NCBI RefSeq assembly: GCF_014250685.1 | Contig: NZ_JACFAJ010000006.1 | Coordinates: 952,501 to 1,016,500 of the forward strand | Reading direction: 5' to 3' | Length of the DNA stretch: 64,000 nt | Origin: Cetobacterium sp. 2A | GTDB taxonomy: Bacteria; Fusobacteriota; Fusobacteriia; Fusobacteriales; Fusobacteriaceae | In this document: in pieces, positions 53,247 to 63,413 of the stretch | Numbering within the stretch: the stretch's first letter is position 1 | Layout of the letters: every line of letters starts with the position of its first letter | Program-made: the position numbers and the translations under genes | The notes under the pieces: generated by a model | Database searches by the model: none | Told to the model about the DNA's origin: nothing | What the model saw: only the letters and a program-made list of their open reading frames with translations

Positions 53247-54316
53247 AAATATTTGTTTCGTCAGGGGAAGTTTCTGGAGACCTACATTTATCTTATTTAG
53301 TAAAAAATATTTCAAAGATAGATAGTAGTGTTAAATTTTATGGAGTAGCTGGAGAGCATAGTAAAAGAGCTGGAGTTTACATAACTCAAGATATAAAAGA
53401 GCTAGCTATTATGGGTTTTACAGAGGCTTTAAAAAAATATAAATTTTTAAAGAAAAAATCAGAAGAATATTTGAAATTTATAAAAGATGAAAAAATTGAA
53501 AAAGTTATTTTAGTTGATTATGGTGGATTTAATTTAAAATTTTTAGAGTTATTAAAAAAAGAGTTGCCTGAAGTAGAGGTATTTTTTTACATCCCTCCTA
53601 AATTATGGATTTGGGGAGAAAAAAGAATTGAAAAATTAAGACTTGCAGATCATATTATGGTTATTTTTCCTTGGGAAGTTGAATTTTATAAAAAACATAA
53701 TATAGATGCTATTTATTTTGGGAATCCATTTTCTGAAAAATATTCTTTGATAGATAGAATTGAAGATAAAATATTGTTGCTTCCTGGAAGTAGAAAGCAG
53801 GAGATAAAATCTTTACTACCTATAATGTTAGAAGTTGTAAAAAAAAATCCGACTGAAAAATATTTACTAAAGCTTTCTTCAGAGAAGCATTTAGAGTGGA
53901 TAAACGATAACTTAGAAAATTATACCAATTTAGAGATAGATTGTAATATTGATTTATTAGAAGCTGTTAAAAAATCTAAAGTTGCAATTGCAGCTTCAGG
54001 AACAGTTACTCTTGAACTCGCACTTATGGGTCTTCCTACAGTTGTAATTTATAAAACAGGAGCTATAAACTATTTCATAGCTAAATATATACTGAAAGTT
54101 GGATACGTTTCATTACCAAATTTAACTATAAATGATGAGGTATTTCCAGAGTTGTTGCAAAATGATTGCGAAGCAGAGAAAATTGACATAGCTGTAAAAA
54201 ATATTTTAGAAAATAAAATAGAAGTAGAAAATAAATTAAGAGTAGTTAGGCAAAAACTTTCAGGAGAAAATATAACAGAAAATTTTGCCAAATTTTTATT
54301 GAAAGGAAAAAAATAA
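53243..54316 (+). CDS. lpxB: Lipid-A-disaccharide synthase LpxB
   Basis: LpxB joins UDP-diacylglucosamine and lipid X into the lipid A disaccharide. The 357-residue GT19 protein has the N-terminal SSGEVSGDLH, GVAGEHSKRAGV (about 34), PPKLWIWGEKR (about 118), YFGNPF (about 158), LLPGSRKQEI (about 177) and IAASGTVTLELALMGLPTVV (about 249). It overlaps lpxI by four bases (ATGA) and shares one base with the next start. Confidence 0.94.
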   Translation: MKIFVSSGEVSGDLHLSYLVKNISKIDSSVKFYGVAGEHSKRAGVYITQDIKELAIMGFTEALKKYKFLKKKSEEYLKFIKDEKIEKVILVDYGGFNLKFLELLKKELPEVEVFFYIPPKLWIWGEKRIEKLRLADHIMVIFPWEVEFYKKHNIDAIYFGNPFSEKYSLIDRIEDKILLLPGSRKQEIKSLLPIMLEVVKKNPTEKYLLKLSSEKHLEWINDNLENYTNLEIDCNIDLLEAVKKSKVAIAASGTVTLELALMGLPTVVIYKTGAINYFIAKYILKVGYVSLPNLTINDEVFPELLQNDCEAEKIDIAVKNILENKIEVENKLRVVRQKLSGENITENFAKFLLKGKK

Positions 54317-56130
54317 TGGAAAATAGATTTGATGCAAAATTATTAAAACTATTTCATAACAAATCTTTGAATAGTTTTTTAAAATATAGTTTAAGATATA
54401 AAGGGTGGATGGTTGGAGTAATTATACTGTCGACAATTACATCTTTAGCTAGTGCTGTACCAGCATGGTTAAGCAAATACCTGATAGATGATGTGTTGGT
54501 TTCTAAAAATGCCAAAGCTATGATATTAGTATTAGCAGGGATATTTATTTCAACTTTAATTAAAGTTGTTACAGATTATTATGCTGAAATTTCCTCAAGT
54601 TTTGTAACTGAGAAAATTAGAAGAGATATAAAAGTTGATGTTTTTAGCCATTTACAGAATTTACCTATAGCTTATTATAAAAAAAATAAATTAGGAGACA
54701 TAATGGCAAGACTTTCAGGAGACTCTTCAACTCTTGGAAGAATAGGATTTATGCTATTTGATATGTTAAAAGAGTTTTTAACTGTTTTAGCCCTTCTTTT
54801 CAGAATGTTTCAGGTTGATTTTGTATTAGCTCTGGTATCTTTAACAGTACTTCCAGCCATTTTTTCTGTTGTAAAAAAATACACTAAAAAAATAAGGAAA
54901 TCTGGAAGAATTAGACAAGATACAATGGGTGGAGTTACGGCATTTATGCAGGAATCTCTATCTGGAGTTGGAGTTATTAAAGCATTTAATAATTCAGAAG
55001 TTATAATAGAAAAATATAAAGATATAACTCAAGATGAGTTCAATAAAATTATAAAAGCTAATAAAATAAAAGCTAAAATTTCTCCAATTAACGAACTTCT
55101 TGCAACAATGATGATACTTATAGTAGCAGGTTACGGAGGATATCAGATAATTGTTAAAGGGAATATGACTGCTGGAGATTTAGTTTCATTTGTTACAGCT
55201 GTTGGACTTATGCAACAACCTTTAAAGAGATTGGTAAGAAGAAACGGAGAACTTCAAGAGGCTCTTCCTTCTGCAGATAGAGTAATTGAAATATTGGATG
55301 AAGAAAAAGAAAATGATTGTATTACTGAAGAAATAAAATCGATGAAGAATCCTATAAAAAGTATATCTTTTGAGAATGTTGACTTTACATATGATGATGG
55401 TAAAAAGTTAGTATTAAAAGACTTCAATTTAACAGTTAAAGCGGGCGAAGTAGTTGCTTTAGTTGGACAGAGTGGAAGCGGGAAAACAACTCTAGTAAAT
55501 TTAATTCCAAGGTTCTATGATGTGACATCAGGGAATATAAAAATAGATGATATAGATATAAGAGAGTTTTCTTTAAAAGAGTATAGGAATCATATTGGAA
55601 TAGTTCCGCAAGAAACTTTCCTATTTAGTGGAACTATTGCAGATAATATAGGGTTTGGTAAAAAAGGTGTGAGTAGAGATAAGATAATAGAAGCAGCTAA
55701 AATGGCAAATGCTTATAAATTTATAGAAGAGTTGCCAGATGGATTTGAGACAGAAGTTGGAGAAAGAGGGGTTCTTCTTTCTGGTGGACAAAAGCAAAGA
55801 ATCGCAATAGCTAGAGCTCTTATTCAAAATCCCGATATAATGATACTAGATGAAGCTACATCGGCTTTAGATACTGAATCAGAAAGATTGGTACAAGAGG
55901 CATTAGATAAATTAATGGTTGGAAGAACAACTTTTGTTATAGCACATAGACTTTCAACGATAGTAAATGCTGATAAAATTGTGGTGATGAAACACGGTGA
56001 AATAAAAGAAGTTGGAACTCATGAAGAACTTATGAGATATAATGGACCTTATAGAAGTTTATATGAAATTCAATTTGGAGAACAAAAACAAGTAATAGAA
56101 ACAGAAGAAATAGAAATAGACTACGTATAA
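54316..56130 (+). CDS. msbA: Lipid A flippase MsbA-type ABC transporter
   Basis: MsbA flips core-lipid A across the inner membrane using ATP. The 604-residue protein fuses a six-helix ABC exporter domain (about 20-315) to an ATPase domain with Walker [10 protein letters not shown] (about 386), Q-loop VPQETF, signature LSGGQKQR (about 489), Walker [13 protein letters not shown] (about 510) and the switch His in IAHRLS. Placement directly after lpxB, with a one-base stop/start overlap, supports the lipid A role. A general drug-exporter role cannot be excluded on sequence alone. Confidence 0.9.
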   Translation: MENRFDAKLLKLFHNKSLNSFLKYSLRYKGWMVGVIILSTITSLASAVPAWLSKYLIDDVLVSKNAKAMILVLAGIFISTLIKVVTDYYAEISSSFVTEKIRRDIKVDVFSHLQNLPIAYYKKNKLGDIMARLSGDSSTLGRIGFMLFDMLKEFLTVLALLFRMFQVDFVLALVSLTVLPAIFSVVKKYTKKIRKSGRIRQDTMGGVTAFMQESLSGVGVIKAFNNSEVIIEKYKDITQDEFNKIIKANKIKAKISPINELLATMMILIVAGYGGYQIIVKGNMTAGDLVSFVTAVGLMQQPLKRLVRRNGELQEALPSADRVIEILDEEKENDCITEEIKSMKNPIKSISFENVDFTYDDGKKLVLKDFNLTVKAGEVVALVGQSGSGKTTLVNLIPRFYDVTSGNIKIDDIDIREFSLKEYRNHIGIVPQETFLFSGTIADNIGFGKKGVSRDKIIEAAKMANAYKFIEELPDGFETEVGERGVLLSGGQKQRIAIARALIQNPDIMILDEATSALDTESERLVQEALDKLMVGRTTFVIAHRLSTIVNADKIVVMKHGEIKEVGTHEELMRYNGPYRSLYEIQFGEQKQVIETEEIEIDYV

Positions 56131-56149
56131 TAGAGAGGATGAAATAAAA

Positions 56150-56890
56150 ATGACACATATAACAAGAGAAGACGGAAGAGTAATCAATGAGAAAAGAGAG
56201 GTTAAAATAACTAGAAACTACACTATATATGCAGAAGGGTCAATACTTATTGAAGTTGGAAACACTAAGGTAATATGTACTGCAACAGTTAGTGAAAAAG
56301 TACCTCCATTTATGAGAAATCAAGGGAAAGGTTGGATAACAGCTGAATACTCAATGTTACCAAGAGCAACTGACGAGAGAAACCAAAGAGAATCTGTTAA
56401 AGGAAAACTTGGTGGAAGAACTATGGAGATTCAAAGATTGATTGGAAGATCTCTTAGAGCTTGTATTGATTTAGAGAAATTAGGAGAAAGAACAATAACA
56501 ATAGATTGTGATGTAATTCAAGCAGATGGTGGAACAAGAACAGCATCAATAACTGGTGGATATATTGCTCTATCTCTTGCAATGGAAAAATTACTTAGAA
56601 ATGGAACTTTAAAAGAAAATCCATTAGTTTCAAATATAGCTGCTATCAGTGTTGGAATAGTTAAAGGTGTGGCAATGCTAGATTTAAAATATACTGAAGA
56701 TTCAGCAGCAGAAGTAGATATGAACGTAATCATGAACTGTAAGGGAGAATTCGTTGAAATCCAAGGAACTGGAGAAGAATCAACTTATACTAGAAAAGAG
56801 TTAAATGATATGTTAGAACTTGCTGAAAAAGGAATACAAGAATTAGTAGAAGTTCAAAGACAACAGCTTAGAGAGGAGTATTCAATATAA
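56150..56890 (+). CDS. rph: Ribonuclease PH
   Basis: RNase PH is a phosphorolytic 3'-exoribonuclease that trims tRNA ends. The 246-residue protein has the N-terminal [16 protein letters not shown] (about 37), [15 protein letters not shown] (about 61), [12 protein letters not shown]-like [12 protein letters not shown] (about 91) and the catalytic [18 protein letters not shown] (about 120). It starts 19 bases after msbA and shares a base between its stop and the rdgB start. Confidence 0.96.
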   Translation: MTHITREDGRVINEKREVKITRNYTIYAEGSILIEVGNTKVICTATVSEKVPPFMRNQGKGWITAEYSMLPRATDERNQRESVKGKLGGRTMEIQRLIGRSLRACIDLEKLGERTITIDCDVIQADGGTRTASITGGYIALSLAMEKLLRNGTLKENPLVSNIAAISVGIVKGVAMLDLKYTEDSAAEVDMNVIMNCKGEFVEIQGTGEESTYTRKELNDMLELAEKGIQELVEVQRQQLREEYSI

Positions 56891-57492
56891 TGAAAATCTT
56901 TTTAGCTACTGGGAATAAAAAGAAAATAAATGAAATAACAAAAAATTTAGATGGGAATTTAGACGGAAATAAGTATGAAATATTATCAATTAATGATGGA
57001 ATTGAAATTCCAGAGGTAGTTGAAGATGGAGACACTTTTGAAGCTAATTCTCAAAAGAAAGCATTAGAAATAGCGAAATTTACTGGAATGGTTACAATAG
57101 CGGATGATTCTGGACTTTGTGTAGATGCACTAAATGGTGCTCCTGGGATTTATTCTGCTAGATATTCTGGAGAAGATGCAACAGATGAAAAAAATAATGA
57201 ATTATTAATTAAAAACTTGTCAGGAATAGAAAATAGAGCAGCAAAATTTGTATGTGTAATAAGTTTAGCTAAGCCAAATGGAGAAGTTTACTCATTTAGA
57301 GGTGAATACGAAGGTGAGATAATAGATACTCCTAGAGGTGGAGTAGGGTTTGGATATGACCCATACTTTTATGTAAAAGAGTATGGAAAAACTTTTGCAG
57401 AAATGCCAGAGATAAAAGTTAAGGTTAGTCACAGAGCTAGAGCTTTAGAAAAGCTGAAGTTAGGAATAGAAAATATCTTAAAAAACTGCTAA
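56890..57492 (+). CDS. rdgB: dITP/XTP pyrophosphatase RdgB (Ham1)
   Basis: RdgB hydrolyses non-canonical purine nucleotides (dITP, XTP) so they do not enter DNA. The 200-residue protein has FLATGNKKKINEI, TIADDSGLCVDALNGAPGIY (about 69), RAAKFVCVISLA, the GEIIDTPRG-type segment and GFGYDPYF (about 155) and SHRARALEKL at the end. After the N-terminus an LDGN unit is duplicated. The rph-rdgB pairing is common. Its stop codon lies inside the left arm of a terminator. Confidence 0.95.
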   Translation: MKIFLATGNKKKINEITKNLDGNLDGNKYEILSINDGIEIPEVVEDGDTFEANSQKKALEIAKFTGMVTIADDSGLCVDALNGAPGIYSARYSGEDATDEKNNELLIKNLSGIENRAAKFVCVISLAKPNGEVYSFRGEYEGEIIDTPRGGVGFGYDPYFYVKEYGKTFAEMPEIKVKVSHRARALEKLKLGIENILKNC

Positions 57493-57513
57493 CCTATACG
57501 GGTTAGCTTTTTT
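57488..57513 (+). terminator. Intrinsic terminator overlapping the rdgB stop
   Basis: 7-bp stem GCTAACC/GGTTAGC (57488-57494 and 57501-57507) followed by TTTTTT. The rdgB TAA at 57490-57492 is part of the stem. Confidence 0.8.
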
Positions 57514-57541
57514 AGAAAACTAAAAAATCAGGAGGAAAAGT

Positions 57542-58864
57542 ATGAAAGAAAACTTAACGCCTAAAAAAATCGTAGAAGAATTAGATAGATATATAGTTGC
57601 ACAAGAAGATGCTAAAAAGAATGTAGCAATATCTTTAAGAAATAGATATAGAAGAAAAAATGTAGAAGATGAAATAATGAGAAGAGAAATAACACCTAAA
57701 AATATAATTCTTATGGGACCAACAGGGGTTGGAAAAACTGAAATAGCTAGAAGATTAGCAAAAATAGCAAACGCACCATTTTTAAAAGTTGAAGCTACAA
57801 AATATACTGAAGTTGGATACGTTGGAAAAGATGTTGAAAGTATGATTAAAGATTTACTAGCCATGGCAATTAGAAGTTTAAAAGATGAAAAAATAGAAAA
57901 AATGAGATCAACATTTTATGATTTAGCTATTGAAAAAATTGCTCGTTATCTTAAACCATTGGATATATTAAATGAAGATATTAAAAAAAATCTTTTAGAA
58001 AAAATAAAATCTGGAGATCTTGATGATTCAGAAGTAGAAATCGATAAAAAAACAAACTCTAAATTATATGGAGATACACATATGATAGAGGTTATTTCTC
58101 CTGGAGCTGAAGAGATGAATGAGGCTATTGAAAATATAGTTTCAAGTCTTGGTGGTAAAAATTCTAGAAAAATAAAAATGAAGGTTAAAGATGCTATAAA
58201 AGTAATTCTAGATCAAGAAATTGAAAGTAGAATAGATATGGAAGAACTAATACCAGAAGCAATATTGAGAGTTGAACAAGATGGAATAATATTTATAGAT
58301 GAGATAGATAAGATAGCAGAAAGAGAAGGTTCAACAAGAGGAGAGGTTTCTAGACAAGGAGTTCAAAGAGATATTCTTCCGATTGTTGAAGGAACTACCG
58401 TGATGACAAAATATGGAGCAGTTAGAACAGATCATATTTTATTTATAGCTGCTGGAGCGTTTACTCTTTCATCACCTTCAGATTTAATGCCAGAACTTCA
58501 AGGAAGATTTCCTATTAGAGTTAAACTAAAAAGTCTTGAAAAAGAAGATTTTATAAAAATTTTGACAGGAATAGAGTATAATATTTTAGAGCAGTATAAA
58601 GAACTTCTAAAAACAGATAATGTCGAGTTAAGTTTTTCAAAAATTTCTATAGAAAGAATAGCTGAAGTTGCTATTGAATTAAATGAAAATATTGAAAATA
58701 TAGGAGCTAGAAGACTTGCTGGTGTTGTAGAAGGGATACTTAAAGATATAATGTTTGAAGCTCCTTACGAGAAGTTAACAAAGATAAAAATAGATAAGAA
58801 GCTTATTGATAAAATTTTTAAAATGGAGTATGAAGAGGAAAATTTAGATAATTATATAATGTAG
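57542..58864 (+). CDS. hslU: HslU (ClpY) AAA+ ATPase, without adjacent hslV
   Basis: HslU unfolds proteins for the HslV peptidase. The 440-residue protein has the N-terminal LTPKKIVEELDRYIVAQ, Walker A GPTGVGKT (about 59), VEATKYTEVGYVGKDVES (about 82), an inserted I domain (about 110-225), Walker B IIFIDEIDKI (about 248), GARRLAGVVE and a hydrophobic C-terminal tail NYIM like the HslV-docking tail of other HslU. No hslV gene lies on either side (rdgB and smc do), so the partner must be elsewhere or absent. GGAGG precedes the ATG. Confidence 0.93.
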   Translation: MKENLTPKKIVEELDRYIVAQEDAKKNVAISLRNRYRRKNVEDEIMRREITPKNIILMGPTGVGKTEIARRLAKIANAPFLKVEATKYTEVGYVGKDVESMIKDLLAMAIRSLKDEKIEKMRSTFYDLAIEKIARYLKPLDILNEDIKKNLLEKIKSGDLDDSEVEIDKKTNSKLYGDTHMIEVISPGAEEMNEAIENIVSSLGGKNSRKIKMKVKDAIKVILDQEIESRIDMEELIPEAILRVEQDGIIFIDEIDKIAEREGSTRGEVSRQGVQRDILPIVEGTTVMTKYGAVRTDHILFIAAGAFTLSSPSDLMPELQGRFPIRVKLKSLEKEDFIKILTGIEYNILEQYKELLKTDNVELSFSKISIERIAEVAIELNENIENIGARRLAGVVEGILKDIMFEAPYEKLTKIKIDKKLIDKIFKMEYEEENLDNYIM

Positions 58865-58877
58865 TATGGGAGAAGAA

Positions 58878-61800
58878 ATGTATTTAAAGGGTGTAGAGAT
58901 TTGTGGATTTAAATCTTTTGGTGAAAGGATTTATATAGAGTTTAACAGTGGAATAACATCAATAGTTGGACCAAATGGAAGTGGAAAGTCAAATATACTA
59001 GACGCAATACTTTGGGTTCTAGGAGAGCAGTCTTATAAAAATATTAGAGCAAAAGATAGTGGAGATGTTATCTTCTCTGGAGGAGAGAAAACAAAAGGTG
59101 CTAATTATGCCGAAGTATCATTATTTATAGATAATAAAGATAATTTTTTTCCAATTGAGCAACAAAATATAAAAATTACTAGAAAAATGCATAGTACTGG
59201 AGAAAATGATTATTTAATAAATGATAAGAAAGCAAGATTAAAGGATATTAGTGATTTATTTTTAGATACTGGTGTTGGTAAAAGTGCTTATTCAGTTATT
59301 GGTCAAGGAAAAGTAGAGAGAATAATATCTTCTTCTAATAAAGAAATAAAAGGAATAATTGAAGAAGCTGCAGGAGTAAAAAAATTCCAAATAAGAGGAA
59401 TGGAAGCTAGTAAAAAATTAGATGGAGTTCAAAATGAGTTAGAAAAAATTTCTTTAATTTTAAATGAAGTTGGGGATAATAAAAAAAAGGTAGAAAAACA
59501 AGCTGAAAAAGCTATGGAGTATATAACTCTTAAAAGTGACAAAGAAACTTTGGAAAAGGCTATTTTAGAGTATGATTTAAATGAAAAGACTGCTATTTTT
59601 TATAATAGTAATAAAGAAAAACTTAGATTAACTGAAAATATAGAATTATTGGAAAATGAATTTTTAGACTCAGAGTCCAATTTAGAAAAAGTTGATAATG
59701 AAAGAAAAGAGATTAGAAAAAAAATTGAGGAATATTCAAATGAAAATATAAATCTTAAAACTTCTATAGAGGAATTTGAAAGAGAAAGAGTTAGATTAAA
59801 GGAAAGAGAAGAATCGTTCTCAAGAGAATTTTCTCAAAAAAATGAAACTGAAAATATAACAAAATTAAAGTTAGAGACTAAAAATAATTTTTTAAAGAAT
59901 CTTTCTGAAGAAAAAATAGAAGTAGAGAAAAGAATTGCAGATATTGAAGAGAAAAATAGATCCTTCGAGACAAAGATAAAATCTTTAGAGTCTGTAAAGA
60001 AGGAAAAAGAGATATCTATTGAATTAAAGAAAAGAAAAATAATGGATTTAGAAGTTGAGAAGTTAAAGCTACTAAACGAAATAGAAAATTCATCTAGAAG
60101 GATGAAAGGTAGTAACTCAAAAGTAAATGCTCTAAAAGAAGAGGAAGCTACATCAAATGAAAAATTAAGTAAAAATGAAATAGAACTTTCAGGAGCTATA
60201 AAGAATAAAAAAGATAGAGATGAGAGATTAAAAGAAATTGAAAATAAACAAATTGAATTAGAAAAAAATATTACAGAATATAGCCAAGAAATAAACAGAC
60301 TGTCAGAATCTTTAAGAAGCTGTGAGTTTGAAGAGAAAAGATCATCTGCTAAGTTACATACTCTTCTTAGAATAGAAGAGAGTAACGAAGGTTTTTATAA
60401 GGGTGTTAAAGAAATATTGAATGCTAAAATAGCTGGAGTTGAAGGAGCTTTTATAAGTTTAATAAACGTTTCTGAAAAATTTGAAAAAGCCATGGAAGCT
60501 TCAATTTCTGGGAATCTACAGGATATAGTTGTAACAACTAGCCAAGTTGCAAAACAATGTATAAGTATACTTAAAGAGAAAAAAATGGGAAGAGCTTCTT
60601 TCTTAGCTTTAGATACGATTAAAGTTGGAACGTTAAGAGATATTCCAAAAGATACAGGAGTTGTAGGTAGAGCTTCAGAACTTATTAGCTTTGACCAAAA
60701 ATATAAAAAAGTTGTAGATATGTTACTAGGAAATATTTTAATAGTGGAAAATATTGATATAGCTTTAGAACTTTTAAAGAATAATAAATTTGGTGGAAAT
60801 ATAGTAACTCTAAGCGGAGAATTATTAAGTGGAAGAGGAAGAATAACTGGTGGTGAAATAACAAATTCAGCAGTTTCTGCAATTTTTGAAAGAAAAAAAG
60901 AGATAAAAGTTTTAGAAGAACTTACAGGAAAGTTAAAAAAACAAGTTGAAGAAGAAAATAAAAAACTTGAGAATTTAAATAAAAATTTAGAAATTTTTGA
61001 AAAAGAAATAAGTGAGATTGATGCATTAGAAGATAATGCAAAAAAACAAGTTAGAATTGCTGAAGAGACATTTAATGATTTAAAAGATAAAAACAGCAGA
61101 ATAATTAAAGAATTAAGAATTATACAACTGGAACTTCAAGAAGAAGAAAATTATAGTAGAGAATATGAAAAAAGAATAAATCTATCAGAGACCGAAAAAG
61201 AAAGTATTGAAAGAATGATTGAAGAAATTAGAAAAACTTTAGAAAAAGAACAAGTAGAGATTAAAGATAGCTCTGTTGTTATTGCGAAGTTAAAAGATGA
61301 ATCATCAGATGTCAGAATTTTATATCTAAATAGTCAAGATAGATATATTCAAATAGAAAAAGAGATGTTAAAAGAAAAAGCAGAGAAGAGACAAATAGAA
61401 TCTGAAATTGAAAAAAATGGGCTTAGAATGTTAGAAATAAAAAAAGAGCTTGAAAATATATCAGAAAGAGCGGATAATATAACAGAAGAAATAAAAAAAA
61501 TGGAAACAAAATTTGAGTTTGAAAATAGAGAACTTTCAGAATTGAAAAAAAATAGCGAAATTTTAGAAGAAGTGGAAAAAGATCTTATAAAAAGAGGGAA
61601 AGATTTAGAGTCTAAATCTTTTAAGGAAAGAGAGCTATTAAACAAAGAGATAGAAAAAGTTGAGAGATTAAGTGGTGAAATTTCTAAAATAGAATCAAAA
61701 TTAGAAACTTTGGAAGGAATATTCTCTAAAGAGATAGATATATCTAAACTAAATGATTTAAGAATGCTTGTAGTTAATCTTGATATGAAAGTTAAAGGGT

Positions 61801-62393
61801 TCCAAACTGTAAATTTACTAGCTGTAGAGGAATTTGAGGAGTTAAATAAAAAATACGAATTTATGAACGCCCAAAGAGAAGATTTAGTAAATGGGGAGAG
61901 AACTTTATCAAAACTTATAAAAGAGATTGAAAAAACTATTGAAGAAAGATTCTTACAGGCATATAATGAAATAGATAAGAATTTTAATGAGATGTGTATG
62001 GAAACTCTTGATAACTCAGAAGGGAAATTATCTCTGCTAAATGCAGAAGAGTTTTCAAACTGTGGGATAGAGATATTTGTTAAGTTCAAAAACAAAAAGA
62101 AACAATCTTTATCATTACTATCTGGTGGAGAAAAGTCTATGGTAGCAATAGCATTTATTATGGCAATATTTATGTATAAACCAAGTCCATTTACGTTTTT
62201 AGATGAGATTGAAGCTGCTTTAGATGAAAAAAATACAAGGAAATTAATTGGTAAACTAAAGGAATTTACGGATAGATCCCAGTTTATTTTAATTACTCAC
62301 AATAAAGAAACTATGAGAGCATCGGATTCTTTATTTGGAGTAACAATGAATAAAAAAATAGGTATATCAAAATTGGTTCCTGTAAAACTTTAG
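58878..62393 (+). CDS. smc: Chromosome segregation ATPase SMC
   Basis: SMC, with ScpA and ScpB, loops and segregates the chromosome. Starting at 58878, where GGGAG is well placed (an ATG 12 bases earlier lacks a site), the protein is 1171 residues. It has Walker A GPNGSGKSN (about 32), a long coiled coil, a hinge around residues 500-650 (GVEGAFISLI to LLSGRGRITGGE), a second coiled coil, the C signature LLSGGEKSMVAIA (about 1076) and Walker B FTFLDEIEAALDE (about 1108). It begins 13 bases after hslU. A high Glu/Lys content reflects the coiled coils. Confidence 0.96.
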   Translation: MYLKGVEICGFKSFGERIYIEFNSGITSIVGPNGSGKSNILDAILWVLGEQSYKNIRAKDSGDVIFSGGEKTKGANYAEVSLFIDNKDNFFPIEQQNIKITRKMHSTGENDYLINDKKARLKDISDLFLDTGVGKSAYSVIGQGKVERIISSSNKEIKGIIEEAAGVKKFQIRGMEASKKLDGVQNELEKISLILNEVGDNKKKVEKQAEKAMEYITLKSDKETLEKAILEYDLNEKTAIFYNSNKEKLRLTENIELLENEFLDSESNLEKVDNERKEIRKKIEEYSNENINLKTSIEEFERERVRLKEREESFSREFSQKNETENITKLKLETKNNFLKNLSEEKIEVEKRIADIEEKNRSFETKIKSLESVKKEKEISIELKKRKIMDLEVEKLKLLNEIENSSRRMKGSNSKVNALKEEEATSNEKLSKNEIELSGAIKNKKDRDERLKEIENKQIELEKNITEYSQEINRLSESLRSCEFEEKRSSAKLHTLLRIEESNEGFYKGVKEILNAKIAGVEGAFISLINVSEKFEKAMEASISGNLQDIVVTTSQVAKQCISILKEKKMGRASFLALDTIKVGTLRDIPKDTGVVGRASELISFDQKYKKVVDMLLGNILIVENIDIALELLKNNKFGGNIVTLSGELLSGRGRITGGEITNSAVSAIFERKKEIKVLEELTGKLKKQVEEENKKLENLNKNLEIFEKEISEIDALEDNAKKQVRIAEETFNDLKDKNSRIIKELRIIQLELQEEENYSREYEKRINLSETEKESIERMIEEIRKTLEKEQVEIKDSSVVIAKLKDESSDVRILYLNSQDRYIQIEKEMLKEKAEKRQIESEIEKNGLRMLEIKKELENISERADNITEEIKKMETKFEFENRELSELKKNSEILEEVEKDLIKRGKDLESKSFKERELLNKEIEKVERLSGEISKIESKLETLEGIFSKEIDISKLNDLRMLVVNLDMKVKGFQTVNLLAVEEFEELNKKYEFMNAQREDLVNGERTLSKLIKEIEKTIEERFLQAYNEIDKNFNEMCMETLDNSEGKLSLLNAEEFSNCGIEIFVKFKNKKKQSLSLLSGGEKSMVAIAFIMAIFMYKPSPFTFLDEIEAALDEKNTRKLIGKLKEFTDRSQFILITHNKETMRASDSLFGVTMNKKIGISKLVPVKL

Positions 62394-62408
62394 TAAGAAG
62401 AGGGACAT

Positions 62409-63413
62409 ATGAAAATTTTATCGTATATATATTTTTTTATAACTTCCTTTAGAAATTGGCTCTATGATAAAAATATTTTAAAAGTATTTAAAGTTGAAGA
62501 TGTGGAGATAATTTGTATTGGAAATATAACAGTAGGCGGAACTGGAAAGACACCGGCAGTTCAATTTTTTGCTAAAAAACTCCAAGATATGGGGAAAAAT
62601 GTAGCAATAGTTTCAAGAGGTTATAAAGGGAAAAGAAAACACGAACCGCTTTTGGTGAGTGATGGAAAAACAAGATATGCAACTCCAATTGAAAGTGGAG
62701 ATGAACCCTATTTACATGCTTTAAATTTAAAAGTTCCAATAATAGTTGGAAAAAATAGATACAAAGCTTGTTTGTTCGCGAAAGAAAAATTTAATGTGGA
62801 TACAATTATATTAGATGATGGATTTCAGCATAGAAGGTTAAAAAGAGATAGAGATATAGTTTTAATAGATGCTACGAATCCATTTGGTTGGAGAGCACTC
62901 TTGCCTAAAGGAACCTTGAGAGAAGATTTTGAAGGTGGATGTAAAAGGGCTAGCGAATTTATAATAACTAAATCTGATTTAATAGAAGACAGAGATTTGG
63001 AAAAATTAAAGAGATTTTTTAAAACTAGATTTGGAAAACCAGTATCTATTGCAAAACATGGTGTAACATCTTTATGTGATATGGAGGGAAATCCTAAACC
63101 TTTGTTTTGGTTAGAAGGTAAAAGAGTTCTTTTATTTTCAGGATTGGCTAATCCTTTGAATTTTGAAAAAACGGTGATATCTTTGAAACCAAGTTATATT
63201 GAAAGAGTTGATTTTATGGATCATCATAGTTTTAAACCAAAGGATATGGAGCTTATAAAAAAACGTGCTGAAAATATGCATGCTACATTCATAATAACAA
63301 CTGAAAAAGATTTGGTGAAGTTACCAAAGAATTTAGATATAGAAAATCTTTATGTTTTGAAAATAGAATTTACTATGTTGGAAGATAACAGTTTAGAAAA
63401 TATGGAGGATTAA
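62409..63413 (+). CDS. lpxK: Tetraacyldisaccharide 4'-kinase LpxK
   Basis: LpxK phosphorylates the 4' position of the lipid A disaccharide, giving lipid IVA. The 334-residue protein has a hydrophobic N-terminal helix, the P-loop VGGTGKTPAVQFF (about 43), SRGYKGK (about 70), GDEPYL (about 96), VDTIILDDGFQHRRLKRD (about 132) and the FMDHHSFKP segment (about 276) typical of LpxK. It lies 15 bases after smc, away from the main lpx run. The next gene starts immediately at its stop. Confidence 0.94.
   Translation: MKILSYIYFFITSFRNWLYDKNILKVFKVEDVEIICIGNITVGGTGKTPAVQFFAKKLQDMGKNVAIVSRGYKGKRKHEPLLVSDGKTRYATPIESGDEPYLHALNLKVPIIVGKNRYKACLFAKEKFNVDTIILDDGFQHRRLKRDRDIVLIDATNPFGWRALLPKGTLREDFEGGCKRASEFIITKSDLIEDRDLEKLKRFFKTRFGKPVSIAKHGVTSLCDMEGNPKPLFWLEGKRVLLFSGLANPLNFEKTVISLKPSYIERVDFMDHHSFKPKDMELIKKRAENMHATFIITTEKDLVKLPKNLDIENLYVLKIEFTMLEDNSLENMED

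Noticed and set aside
61349-62095. Minus-strand open frame of 248 codons inside smc
   Set aside because: Ser/Phe/Leu-rich antisense of Lys/Glu-rich coiled coil; a typical shadow frame.
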